Assembly (NCBI RefSeq): GCF_034424625.1
Contig: NZ_CP139976.1
Span: 4,464,001 to 4,528,000, forward strand
Direction: 5' to 3'
DNA from: Janthinobacterium lividum
GTDB lineage: Bacteria; Pseudomonadota; Gammaproteobacteria; Burkholderiales; Burkholderiaceae_D
DNA: 64,000 bases
Part shown: piece after piece, positions 27,479 through 36,599 of the stretch
Layout: each line of letters starts with the position of its first letter
How positions within the stretch are numbered: position 1 is the first letter of the stretch
Notes under the pieces: generated by a model
What the model was told of the DNA's origin: nothing
The model's database searches: none
Seen by the model: the letters and a program-made list of their open reading frames with translations, nothing else
Position numbers and translations under genes: made by a program

Positions 27479-28078
27479 TTATTTTTGCAGCGGCAACAAT
27501 TCGATATCGGGCAAGTGCGCCGCCACATCCTGCACGGTCGCATGGCAGGTCAAGGACGCCACCACCTGCGGCAACGGTTCCGGCCAGATTTCCGGCAAGT
27601 CGCGCTCTTCGGGCGCCAGCACGGGAAAGGCCAGCTGTTCCCGTGGCGGCGTGAAGGCGGCAGCGACGCCGGGCTTGTTGCCGCGCGCATCGATGCGGTA
27701 CCAGCCGAACGCCTGCAGATGCACGGCATTCAAACCATGCAGGCAGAACGGCGGCCCCACCTCGCCCACGGCCAGGCGCTGGTAACACAGGCCGGCAGGA
27801 ATGCCGTTGGCGCGCAGCAGCGCGGCCAGCAAATGGCTCTTCGCATAGCAATAGCCAGTGCCGTGCTGCAAGACATCGGAAGCGCGGCAGGTGACGGGAT
27901 TGCGCTGGTAGTCCCAGCTATGCGCGATCTCGTCGCGCACGAAGGCAAAGCAGCGGGCCGCGATGGCGGCGTCGCCCACCGCGCCTGCCGCCAGTGCAGC
28001 CGCCTTGGCGCGCACGGCAGGATGGTCGCTGTCGATGTAAGTGCTGCTGGCTAGATACGGGGAAAAGTCGGTAGACAT
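27479..28078 (-). CDS. Transglutaminase-like cysteine peptidase-fold protein
   Basis: A 199-residue cytoplasmic protein from ATG 28078. The Cys-His-Asp triad of the transglutaminase-like superfamily is visible: Cys in HGTGYCYAKSHLLAALLRA, His in GLNAVHLQAFGWYRIDARGN and Asp in the same segment. The region before it (CFAFVRDEIAHSWDY) is the usual lead-in. Such proteins act as peptidases, amidases or transferases; the substrate is unknown. It diverges from the DUF2760/Hsp70 operon across 265 bp and precedes the DUF4349 lipoprotein gene. Confidence 0.82.
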   Translation of the reverse strand: MSTDFSPYLASSTYIDSDHPAVRAKAAALAAGAVGDAAIAARCFAFVRDEIAHSWDYQRNPVTCRASDVLQHGTGYCYAKSHLLAALLRANGIPAGLCYQRLAVGEVGPPFCLHGLNAVHLQAFGWYRIDARGNKPGVAAAFTPPREQLAFPVLAPEERDLPEIWPEPLPQVVASLTCHATVQDVAAHLPDIELLPLQK

Positions 28079-28343
28079 GGCGTCAAGGTCATGCAAAAAG
28101 ATAATGCGCGATTCTAGTCGAAACGGCACGAAATCGAGCGTTTCCTTGCGCAGGAACAAAGAAAAACCACGCCTCAGGCTTACTGCGCGGGGGGCGGCGA
28201 CTTTGGCGGCGGCCCGGTAGCTGGTATCATGCGGGCAAACGCAGCCGGCCATATTGGCGCGGCACATGCACTACCCTGCGAAGCGGACCTGCCCTCCGGC
28301 GCGCCGCCGACGCCTCCCTACAGATCAGAGAAACGAGTTCCCT

Positions 28344-28922
28344 ATGAGCACATCATCGTCGCACCCATCGTTCTGGCGCCGTGTCCCGCTGGCTTTCGGC
28401 GCCTTCTTCAGCACCCTGTCGGACGCCGCCTATGCGGCCCGCGTGGAAAAGCTGGCCTTGCCCGAGGCGGCGCCCGCCGCTCCCGTCGCGCCAGTGGCCC
28501 CTGCCCCGGCGCCAGCCGCCGCGCCCGTCATTTTGAAGGAAGCGACGCCGGACGCGGCCCTGCAATTGCTGGCCCTGCTGCAACGCGAAGCGCGATTGAT
28601 CGACTTCACCCAGGAAAACCTGGGCAGCCATGCCGATGCCGATATCGGCGCGGCCGCCCGCGTGGTGCATGAAGGCTGCGCCAAGGTCATGCGCGAGTAT
28701 TTCACCATCGAAGCCGTGCGCCAGGAAGCCGAGGGCAGCCGCATCGTCCTGCAGGAAGGTTTTGACTCCGCCCAGGTACGCCTGACAGGCAATGTGGTCG
28801 GCTCCGCGCCGTTCACGGGCACCCTCAGCCACCGCGGTTGGCGCGCCTCCAGCGTGCGCCTGCCGAAACTGAGCGAGCAGCACGACGCCGCCATCCTGGC
28901 ACCGGCCGAGGTGGAACTGTGA
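28344..28922 (+). CDS. DUF2760 protein of the Hsp70 operon
   Basis: A 192-residue protein from ATG 28344. The N-terminus (WRRVPLAFGAFFSTLSDAAYAARVEKL) is amphipathic or weakly membrane-associated. A Pro/Ala-rich linker follows, then a conserved C-terminal domain (LQLLALLQREARLIDFTQEN and GCAKVMREYFTIEAVRQEAEGS) that I recognise as DUF2760. It always seems to travel with Hsp70-like genes; here the next gene starts inside its stop codon (GTGA). A helper or adaptor of the two downstream chaperones is the natural inference. Confidence 0.8.
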   Translation: MSTSSSHPSFWRRVPLAFGAFFSTLSDAAYAARVEKLALPEAAPAAPVAPVAPAPAPAAAPVILKEATPDAALQLLALLQREARLIDFTQENLGSHADADIGAAARVVHEGCAKVMREYFTIEAVRQEAEGSRIVLQEGFDSAQVRLTGNVVGSAPFTGTLSHRGWRASSVRLPKLSEQHDAAILAPAEVEL

Positions 28923-30790
28923 GCGACACGATCAACCCTACCCCGCGCTACGCCATCGGCATCGACCTGGGCACCACCCACAGCGCCCTGTCATATGTCA
29001 ACCTGGTCGAGAGCGACGGCGAAAAGTCCAGCCATGGCGTGCTGAAAGTGCCGCAACTGTCGGCGCCGGGCACCGTCGAAGAGCTGTCGCTGCTGCCATC
29101 GTTCGTCTACCTGCCGCACGCCGATGAAGTGGCGGCGGGCGACCTGGCCCTGCCCTGGGTCACCGAGGAAGCCGAAGCGCCGTTCGTCGTTGGCGAAATG
29201 GCCCGCAGCCGTGGCGCCACCACGCCGATCCGCTTGGTGTCGAGCGCGAAAAGCTGGCTGTGCCACCCGGGCGTGGACCGCCGCGCGGCGATCTTGCCTA
29301 ACGACGCGCCGGCCGAAGTCGCGCGCATTTCGCCCATCACGGCCGCCACGCGCTACCTGACGCACTTGCGCCAGGCCTGGGACAACGCCCACCCGCAAGC
29401 GCCGTTCGCCGAGCAGGAAATCACCGTCACCATTCCCGCCTCGTTCGACCCGGCAGCGCGCGAGTTGACGATGGAAGCGGCGCAGGCGGCCGGTTATTCC
29501 TCATTGACCTTGCTGGAAGAGCCGCAAGCGGCCCTGTACAGCTGGATCCAGACCAGCGAAGGCCGCTGGCGCAAGGAAGTCAAGCCGGGCGACATCATCC
29601 TGGTGGTCGACGTAGGCGGCGGTACCAGCGACTTTTCGCTGATCGCCGTGCTCGAGCGCGATGGCGTGCTGGAACCGCACCGCGTGGCCGTCGGCGAACA
29701 CATCCTGCTGGGTGGCGACAATATGGACCTGGCGCTGGCCCACCTGGTGGCCCGCAAGCTGGCCGCCAACGGCACCCAGCTCGACGCCTGGCAGATGCGC
29801 GCGCTGACCTATGGCTGCCGCAGCGCCAAGGAAAGCCTGCTGGCCGACAGCGGCCTCGATGTGTCGCCCATCGTCGTGCCGAGCCGCGGTTCGAAACTGA
29901 TCGGCGGCTCCATCCGCACTGAACTGACGCGCGCGGAAGTGTCCACCTTCATCCTCGACGGCTTCTTCCCGCAAGTGGAAGCATCGAGCCGTCCTGCCGT
30001 ACGCACGCGCGCCGGCCTGACGCAACTGGGCTTGCCGTATGCGCAGGATGCGGCCATCACGCGCCACCTGGCCGCGTTCCTGGGCCGCCAGGTAGCGGCA
30101 ACGGCCGAACTGGAAGGCTTTGCAGGCCGCCAGGCGGACGGCGCCAGCTTTTTGCACCCGACGGCCGTGCTGTTCAACGGCGGCGTCTTCAAGTCGGACC
30201 TGCTGGTGCAGCGCATCATGGCCACCGTCAACGACTGGCTGTACATGGAAGGCGCGGAACCGGCGCGCATGCTGGCCGGGGCCGACCTGGACCTGGCCGT
30301 GGCGCGCGGCGCGGCCTACTACAGCTACGTGCGGCGCGGCCATGGCGTGCGCATCCGCGGCGGCACGGCCAGCGCCTTTTATGTCGCCATCGAGTCGGCC
30401 ATGCCGGCCATCCCCGGCATGGAGCCGCCTATCCAGGCCCTGTGCGTGGCGCCGTTCGGCATGGAAGAAGGCAGCGAACTGGAACTGCCAGGCCAGCAAT
30501 TCGGCCTGGTCGTGGGCGAGCCTGTGCACTTCCGCTTCTTTGCATCGTCCACGCGCCGCAACGACCAGATCGGCGACTTGCTCGATTTCTGGGACCCCGA
30601 TGAATTGCAGGAGCTGAGCGAAATCCAGGCGACCTTGTCCGCCGAAGGCCGTCAGGCCGGCGACGTGGTGCAAGTCAAGCTGCACGCGCGCGTGACGGAA
30701 GCGGGCACGCTGGAACTGCTGGCCGTCTCCCCTGATGGCGCCGAGCGCTGGAAGGTGGAATTCGACGTGCGCGGCACGCCGCAGCAATAG
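28919..30790 (+). CDS. Hsp70-family chaperone-like ATPase (first copy)
   Basis: A 623-residue protein starting at GTG 28919, overlapping the DUF2760 stop by 4 nt. Actin-fold ATPase motifs are present: phosphate-1 AIGIDLGTTHSALSYVN, a connect/phosphate-2 motif IILVVDVGGGTSDFSLIAVL, and the adenosine-type motif LFNGGVFKSDLL. Unlike DnaK there is no classical ~250-residue substrate domain and lid; about 150 residues of beta-rich sequence follow the ATPase. It is thus a divergent Hsp70 rather than DnaK itself. The next Hsp70 gene starts 2 nt after its stop. Confidence 0.87.
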   Translation: MSDTINPTPRYAIGIDLGTTHSALSYVNLVESDGEKSSHGVLKVPQLSAPGTVEELSLLPSFVYLPHADEVAAGDLALPWVTEEAEAPFVVGEMARSRGATTPIRLVSSAKSWLCHPGVDRRAAILPNDAPAEVARISPITAATRYLTHLRQAWDNAHPQAPFAEQEITVTIPASFDPAARELTMEAAQAAGYSSLTLLEEPQAALYSWIQTSEGRWRKEVKPGDIILVVDVGGGTSDFSLIAVLERDGVLEPHRVAVGEHILLGGDNMDLALAHLVARKLAANGTQLDAWQMRALTYGCRSAKESLLADSGLDVSPIVVPSRGSKLIGGSIRTELTRAEVSTFILDGFFPQVEASSRPAVRTRAGLTQLGLPYAQDAAITRHLAAFLGRQVAATAELEGFAGRQADGASFLHPTAVLFNGGVFKSDLLVQRIMATVNDWLYMEGAEPARMLAGADLDLAVARGAAYYSYVRRGHGVRIRGGTASAFYVAIESAMPAIPGMEPPIQALCVAPFGMEEGSELELPGQQFGLVVGEPVHFRFFASSTRRNDQIGDLLDFWDPDELQELSEIQATLSAEGRQAGDVVQVKLHARVTEAGTLELLAVSPDGAERWKVEFDVRGTPQQ

Positions 30791-30792
30791 GC

Positions 30793-33567
30793 ATGCGCAG
30801 CGCAGTGGGCAAGCAGGCCTTCCTGGTCGGCATCGACCTGGGCACCACCAACACGGTGGTCGCCTATGCCAATGCCGCCGATGCGCAGGCGGGCATCCAG
30901 CTGTTCGCCATCGAGCAGCTGGTCGCTCCCGGCGAAGTGGGCGCACGCCCCCTGCTGCCGTCCTTGCGCTACCACCCTGCCGCCGGCGAACTGGCGGCGG
31001 GCGACTTGCAGCTGCCCTGGCCGCAGCAAGACCTGGAGCATGCCGTGCTGGGCGCTCTGGCGCGCCAGCTCGGCGCCCAGGTGCCGGGCCGCCTCGTTTC
31101 CAGCGCGAAGAGCTGGCTGTCGCACGCGAACGTGGACCGCCAGGCGCCCATCCTGCCGTGGGGCGCCGAGGCCGACGTGGCCAAGGTGTCGCCCGTGGCG
31201 GCCAGCGCCAGCTATCTCGCGTATGTACGCGCCGCGTGGAATCACCGCTTCCCGGATTCTCCGCTGGAAGAACAGGAACTGGTGCTGACCATCCCCGCCT
31301 CGTTCGACGAGGGTGCGCGCGCACTCACCCTGGAAGCGGCCCGCATGGCGGGCTTGCCTGCGCTACGATTGGTAGAAGAACCGCAGGCGGCCTTTTATGA
31401 CTTCCTGCAGCGCCAGCGCGCCACCCTGCGCGAGGACCTGGCCGATACGCGCCGCATTCTGGTGTGCGACGTGGGCGGCGGCACCACGGATTTCAGCCTG
31501 ATCGACGTGGCCTTCGATGACGACGGCGAACCGCAGCTCACGCGCAGCAGCGTGGGCAATCATTTGATCCTCGGCGGCGACAATATGGACCTGGCGCTGG
31601 CCCACCTGGTGGAAACGCGCATGGCGGCAGGCAGCGAAGGCGGCATGAAGCTGTCCGCCGCGCGCTTGTCGCAGCTGATGGAACGCTGCCGCGCCGCCAA
31701 GGAATTGCTGCTGTCGAACGATGCGCCGGAAAGCGCCACCGTCACCCTGCTGGGCGCAGGATCTCGTCTGATCGGCGGCAGCCGTTCCGCCGACGTCACG
31801 CGCGAGGAAGTGGCGGCCATGGTGGTCGATGGCTTCTTCCCGAAGGTGGAACTGAGCGAGGTGGCGAGAAAGGGCCGCGCCGGCATCGTCGAATTCGGCC
31901 TGCCGTATGCGCAGGACGCGGCCATCACGCGTCACCTGGCCGGCTTTTTACAACAACATCAGGGCGCACTGCCCGATACCCTGCTGCTCAATGGCGGGGT
32001 GTTCCGCGCCGACGCGCTGGCGCGCCGCCTGGCCGAGACCCTGGCGCACTGGCGTGGTCAGCCCTTGACCATCCTGCACAATGACAATCCAGACGTGGCC
32101 GTGGCCCGTGGCGCCGTCGCCTACGCGCTGGCCCGGCGCGGCCAGGCGCCGCGCATCGGCGGCGGCTCGCCGCGCAGCTATTTCCTCGTGCTGGGCGAAG
32201 CGGGCAAGGACAAGCGCGCCGTCTGCATCCTGCCCCGTGGCAGCGCCAGCGGCGAGGAAATCCGCCTGACCGAACGGCTGTTCGCGCTGCGCCTGGGCCG
32301 GCCCGTGCGCTTCCACCTGGCCACGTCCCTCTTTGAGGCGGGCACGCCGCCGCAACTGGGCGAGATCGTCGACCTGGACGCCGGAGAATACTTGCGCCTG
32401 CCGCCGCTGGCCAGCGTGCTGCACGACAAACAGGATGCCAGTGACAAGCGCGAAATCACCGTGCAGCTGGCGACAGTCATGACCGAGGTAGGGACTTTGG
32501 AAGTGCATTGCGTGGCCGCTGCGGATGCCGGCCAGCGCTGGCTGCTGGAATTCCAGTTGCGCGCTGGGAAGGAAGAGCAAGGAGATGGCGAGGCTCAAGC
32601 CGTTCCGCCGCGCGTGAAAGAAGCGGTCGAGAAGATCGAGCGCATCTTCGGCGGCAAGGCGCAAAAGGTCGAAGCCAAGGAAGTGCGGCAGCTGCGCCAG
32701 CACCTGGAACGGGGGCTGGGCGGACGCGAAAGCTGGGAGACTGCCCTGCTGCGCCAGCTGTTCGACGCCCTGCTGCTGCGCGCCCGTGGCCGGCGCCGCT
32801 CCGCCGAGCATGAGCGGGTCTGGCTGAACCTGGCGGGCTACTGTTTGCGGCCCGGCTATGGCGACGCGCTGGACCCGTGGCGCATCGAGCAGTTGTGGGC
32901 CCTGTTCGACGCGGGCGTGCAGCATCACAAGGACAACCAGGTGTGCGCCGAATGGTGGACCCTGTGGCGCCGGGTGGCCGGCGGCTTGAATCCCGAGCAG
33001 CAACTGCGCCTGCTGGACGACTTCGCCTTCAACCTGCAAGCCGATGCGGCCCAGCGCGGCAGCCGCCCCGTCACCCTGGTCAACGGCAGCGACGACGACA
33101 TGCTGCGCCTGGGCGCGTCGCTCGAGCGCATCCCCGGCGCCTACAAGGCCGAAGTGGGCGCCTGGCTGATCAAGCGGCTGGAGAAAGCCAGCAAGAAGGG
33201 TGAAGCGGCCGATACGAATACCCTGTGGGCGCTGGCCAGGGTCGGCGCGCGCCAGCCCTTCCACGGCAGCGCGCACGAAGTGGTCGACAGCGCCAGCGTG
33301 GCCGACTGGCTGCACGTGCTGCTGGCGCTGGACTGGAAAAAAGTGGAACCGGCCGCCTTCGCCGCCACCCACCTGGCGCGCATGACGGGCGACCGCTCGC
33401 GCGACATCGGCGACGAACTGCGGGCCACCATCCTCGCCCGCCTGAAAGCCGTGGGCGCGCCACCCCTGTGGCAGGCGATGGTCAGCGAAGTGACGCAGCT
33501 GGATGAAGCGAATACCAAGCGCATGCTGGGCGAGGCGCTGCCACCGGGCTTGAAGCTGATCAATTAA
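30793..33567 (+). CDS. Hsp70-family protein with DUF3731 C-terminal region (second copy)
   Basis: A 924-residue protein, a paralogue of the preceding gene. Its N-terminal ATPase has FLVGIDLGTTNTVVAYAN, ILVCDVGGGTTDFSLIDVAF and LLNGGVFRADAL. A beta-rich segment leads to an additional helical region from about residue 600 (RVKEAVEKIERIFGGKAQKV onward, with WETALLRQLFDALLLRARGR and EHERVWLNLAGYCLRPGYGD) that I assign to DUF3731. Two unequal Hsp70s in one operon suggest a heteromeric machine with DUF2760. The clients are unknown. The gene converges on the CHASE2 gene 15 bp away. Confidence 0.87.
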   Translation: MRSAVGKQAFLVGIDLGTTNTVVAYANAADAQAGIQLFAIEQLVAPGEVGARPLLPSLRYHPAAGELAAGDLQLPWPQQDLEHAVLGALARQLGAQVPGRLVSSAKSWLSHANVDRQAPILPWGAEADVAKVSPVAASASYLAYVRAAWNHRFPDSPLEEQELVLTIPASFDEGARALTLEAARMAGLPALRLVEEPQAAFYDFLQRQRATLREDLADTRRILVCDVGGGTTDFSLIDVAFDDDGEPQLTRSSVGNHLILGGDNMDLALAHLVETRMAAGSEGGMKLSAARLSQLMERCRAAKELLLSNDAPESATVTLLGAGSRLIGGSRSADVTREEVAAMVVDGFFPKVELSEVARKGRAGIVEFGLPYAQDAAITRHLAGFLQQHQGALPDTLLLNGGVFRADALARRLAETLAHWRGQPLTILHNDNPDVAVARGAVAYALARRGQAPRIGGGSPRSYFLVLGEAGKDKRAVCILPRGSASGEEIRLTERLFALRLGRPVRFHLATSLFEAGTPPQLGEIVDLDAGEYLRLPPLASVLHDKQDASDKREITVQLATVMTEVGTLEVHCVAAADAGQRWLLEFQLRAGKEEQGDGEAQAVPPRVKEAVEKIERIFGGKAQKVEAKEVRQLRQHLERGLGGRESWETALLRQLFDALLLRARGRRRSAEHERVWLNLAGYCLRPGYGDALDPWRIEQLWALFDAGVQHHKDNQVCAEWWTLWRRVAGGLNPEQQLRLLDDFAFNLQADAAQRGSRPVTLVNGSDDDMLRLGASLERIPGAYKAEVGAWLIKRLEKASKKGEAADTNTLWALARVGARQPFHGSAHEVVDSASVADWLHVLLALDWKKVEPAAFAATHLARMTGDRSRDIGDELRATILARLKAVGAPPLWQAMVSEVTQLDEANTKRMLGEALPPGLKLIN

Positions 33568-33582
33568 TCAACTGCCATCTCG

Positions 33583-35124
33583 CTACACCAGCGCCACCAC
33601 CAACAGCACCACCGCCAGCGGCGCCTGCACCAGCACGATGCCCGGATGCGTGCGGCGCAGCTGGGCCCATACGGACAGGCCCGGCACTTCCTCGTGCGGA
33701 TGGTGGGCTTCGTCGCGCAGCGACATCGCGTGCAGGAACATGCCGGCGATCAGGGGGCCGGGGTTGACCCACCAACCCTGCTCCAGCAAGCCGCGCGACA
33801 GGTAAATGGCCAGTGCGCCGATGGCAAACGGCGAGGCCCACACCAGCACCAGCATCAGGCGGATGCCATAGAATTCCGCCAGAGTGCCCATGCGGTGCAG
33901 GCGGCTGAAATCGTGGTCTTCCATGCGCCGGTCGATGGCCAGCTCGGCGCGGCCGTACAGGGTCCACAGGCCGCCGAACAGGCAGCCCAGCAGCACGCCG
34001 ATGACGATGTCGGCCGCGAACACCGCATATTTATTGACGTCGGCCGTGCCGATGCCCAGCGACGTATGGGCGGCCGCATGCAGGTGCAGGCTGGCCTGCT
34101 CGCCTTCGGCCGTCGTGTAGCGGTCGCGCACGTCATACGTGCTGCCGAGATACACGACGTTCTTGCGCAATGCCACGGCCTCCACGCCGGCCTGGCCATC
34201 GATCAGTTTGACGCGCGTGCGCGTGGGATTCAGGAATGCCGGCGCCACGGCGGCCGGGTGAAACGGTGCGGTGACGGCGTTCTGTTCGGCCGCTGCCTTG
34301 GCGTCGCCGCGGATGACGGGCTCGAACGCCCAGCGCGCCAACTCCTTTTCGCTGCCCGTACGCCGCGCCAGTTGGCACACGCGGCCAGCCAGCGCCAGCA
34401 CTTCCTTTTGCTCGGACAGGGCGGCCGGCATGGGTTGCTTCTGCTCCTGCTCGTCGGCGCCATGCGCCAGCTCGAAGGCCACGGCCGCCAGCACGGGGCT
34501 TTTCAGCTCGATGCGCGTGACAGCGCCCATGCGTTCGCGGATCCGCGGGCTGGCAAAGTGGATGCCGGCCGCGCAGCGCGCACGTATCCACGGCAGGTTC
34601 GCATTGCGGTCCGATTGCTCGGGCAGGATCAGCACCAGTTGCCGGCCATCGGCGGCCAGCCGGTCGAGCAGGCGGTCCAGCGGCCGCTCGCCCGCCTTGT
34701 GCAGCTCGTACACGGCTGGCGCCAGGTCCAGGTCGATGGCCAGCACCTTGCTGCCGCGCGCGGCGGCGCTGGCGATCAATTGTTCCAGGCGCGTGCGTTC
34801 CAGTGGTTCGCGCTCGTCGAAGACCTGCTCGAATGCGGGCTGGTCGATTTCGATGATGCCGGGGCGGTAGGCGGCGCCCGGGTCCTTGCCCCGGTTTAGC
34901 AGTTGCTTCTGTTCCGCGCTGGCGCGCAGCATGGCCGCATCGAGCCATTCGAGCACGTGAAAACCTTCCAGCGCCAGCATCAGCGCGGCGATCAGGCTGG
35001 CGCCGATCACGTGGTGCAGCAGATGCGTGCCCGTCAGCTTGAAGGCCGAGCCCAGCTGGGCGACCGGCCACAGCAGGCGCCGCCAGAGCGGCGGGCGCGG
35101 TTGATCCTGCTGGCTGGTTTCCAC
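33583..35124 (-). CDS. Orphan CHASE2-domain membrane protein
   Basis: A 513-residue protein. GTG 35124 is preferred because AAGGGGA lies just upstream; the open frame continues to 35163. One membrane segment near residue 50 (IGASLIAALMLALEGF) is followed by an extracytoplasmic CHASE2 domain (YRPGIIEIDQPAFEQVFDER, GSKVLAIDLDLAP, NVVYLGSTYDVRD). A C-terminal membrane region of about four helices and a short tail closes the protein. CHASE2 sensors normally end in a kinase, cyclase or GGDEF output; none is present here, so signalling must go through a partner. The convergent Hsp70 operon is the only close neighbour. Confidence 0.82.
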   Translation of the reverse strand: METSQQDQPRPPLWRRLLWPVAQLGSAFKLTGTHLLHHVIGASLIAALMLALEGFHVLEWLDAAMLRASAEQKQLLNRGKDPGAAYRPGIIEIDQPAFEQVFDEREPLERTRLEQLIASAAARGSKVLAIDLDLAPAVYELHKAGERPLDRLLDRLAADGRQLVLILPEQSDRNANLPWIRARCAAGIHFASPRIRERMGAVTRIELKSPVLAAVAFELAHGADEQEQKQPMPAALSEQKEVLALAGRVCQLARRTGSEKELARWAFEPVIRGDAKAAAEQNAVTAPFHPAAVAPAFLNPTRTRVKLIDGQAGVEAVALRKNVVYLGSTYDVRDRYTTAEGEQASLHLHAAAHTSLGIGTADVNKYAVFAADIVIGVLLGCLFGGLWTLYGRAELAIDRRMEDHDFSRLHRMGTLAEFYGIRLMLVLVWASPFAIGALAIYLSRGLLEQGWWVNPGPLIAGMFLHAMSLRDEAHHPHEEVPGLSVWAQLRRTHPGIVLVQAPLAVVLLVVALV

Positions 35125-35242
35125 GGTGCTTCCCCTTGCGTGCGCTGCATGAATACCATTCAAGCAACAAATAATGACGAAAGGATAGTGTATTGCAGTT
35201 GCGCCCGTTCCGCCGCACGGCTGGCACGGGCCCGCCCGCAGA

Positions 35243-36571
35243 TTACTTCGGCTTGGCCAGCAACAACTTGCCCAGCGCCTCGAAGGCCGGCGTGGTGGTC
35301 GGGTCGTTGGCCGCGTTGGCCGCCGTCGGCGTGGAGGCGAAACGCACGATCACCATTTCCGCCTTCGGGTCGATGTAGATACGCTGGCCGTACACGCCGC
35401 GCGCCATGTAGGCGCCATGGTCGTTATGCGTGACCCACCACATGTCGCGGTAGCTCCAGCCCTTGAGCAAATCATAGCCGCCCTTGGCGAACAGCTGCCT
35501 GTCGCCGCCGCGGCGGATATCGTCGACGGCCGCCTTGGGCAAAATCTGCTGGCCGTTGTAGCGGCCATCGTTGCGCAGCATCTCGCCGAAGCGGGCCAGG
35601 TCGCGCAAGCCCGCATTCAAGCCGCCGCCGGCAAACGGCGTGCCCGTCGAATCGACCGTCATGTAGGCATCCTGCTCGGCCCCCAGCTTTTGCCAGATAT
35701 GCTCGGACAGGTATTCGTTGACGTTCTGCCCCGTGACGCGGGCGATGATCCAGCCCAGCACGTCGGAGTTGACCGTGCGGTAGCCGAAACCCTCGCCATG
35801 CCTGCCCTCGTGCTGCACCGTCTGCAGGTACTCGAAATAACTGCGCGGCCCCGTGTAATCCTTCGGCTTGGGCAGCGGGCTGCCGGCCGCCGCGTGCTGC
35901 CAGACTTCCGCTTTCGGGTCCGCGTAATCTTCGCTGAATTTCAGGCCCGTGGTCATGTCAAGCACCTGGCGCACGGTGGCGTCGCCAAACGCGGACTTCG
36001 CCAGTTCCGGCACATACTCGGCCACTTTCCTGCCTGGATCGAGCTTGCCTTCGGCTACCAGGGCCGCGCCGATGGTGCCCATGACGGACTTCGTCACGGA
36101 CATGGCACCGTGCTGGCCGCTCTCCTTCAATACGCCGAAATAGCGTTCATACACGATGCGACCCCGGTGCAGCACGACGATGCCGTCCGTGTAGTTGGCG
36201 CCCAGCGACTGCTCCCAGGTCATCGCGTCCTGCGCGCCCAGGGGCGTGAAGCGCAGGCTGTCGATATCGCTGCGCAGCGCGCGCGGCAAAGGCACGGGCG
36301 CTTTCAGGCCGCGCGCCACTTCCACCGTCGGCATCAGCTGGCGGAAGTGCGACACGCTCCAGCGCAGCTGGGGGAAATTGAAATAGCTGCCATCGTCGAA
36401 GCGGATGATCTTATCGGCCGGCGGCGGCGCGCCCACCATCCATTGCAGTGTAGCCGGGTCGCTGGCGGCGGCCGACAGCGGCGCCGTCGCTTCTGCCGCA
36501 TGGGCGCTGGCGGCCAGCGCCAGGCAGGTGGCAGCCAGGGCCAGGCGTTTCATGCTGGGGAAATCGTTCAT
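35243..36571 (-). CDS. Exported serine hydrolase of the beta-lactamase family
   Basis: A 442-residue protein with AAGGAGA before ATG 36571 and a signal peptide (MKRLALAATCLALAASAHA after six residues). The penicillin-binding fold motif SxxK is SVTK at residues 158-161 (GAMSVTKSVMG). The second-motif Tyr is in GYRTVNSDVLGW. Family members are class C beta-lactamase-like esterases, D-aminopeptidases or 6-aminohexanoate hydrolase-like enzymes. Antibiotic resistance should not be assumed. It is 28 nt downstream of the porin gene, suggesting one transcript that exports and hydrolyses a compound. Confidence 0.85.
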   Translation of the reverse strand: MNDFPSMKRLALAATCLALAASAHAAEATAPLSAAASDPATLQWMVGAPPPADKIIRFDDGSYFNFPQLRWSVSHFRQLMPTVEVARGLKAPVPLPRALRSDIDSLRFTPLGAQDAMTWEQSLGANYTDGIVVLHRGRIVYERYFGVLKESGQHGAMSVTKSVMGTIGAALVAEGKLDPGRKVAEYVPELAKSAFGDATVRQVLDMTTGLKFSEDYADPKAEVWQHAAAGSPLPKPKDYTGPRSYFEYLQTVQHEGRHGEGFGYRTVNSDVLGWIIARVTGQNVNEYLSEHIWQKLGAEQDAYMTVDSTGTPFAGGGLNAGLRDLARFGEMLRNDGRYNGQQILPKAAVDDIRRGGDRQLFAKGGYDLLKGWSYRDMWWVTHNDHGAYMARGVYGQRIYIDPKAEMVIVRFASTPTAANAANDPTTTPAFEALGKLLLAKPK

Positions 36572-36599
36572 GCGATGCTCTCCTTGATAAACAAAATAC

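Noticed and set aside
29501..31324. 607-codon minus-strand open frame across the two Hsp70 genes
   Set aside because: It spans the junction of two well-supported genes on the other strand and has no recognisable domain.
35243..36571. Antibiotic-resistance beta-lactamase
   Set aside because: It has the SxxK Ser/Lys pair, but the second motif is GYRTVNSD rather than a class C YAN, and the context is metabolic. Annotated only as a family serine hydrolase.
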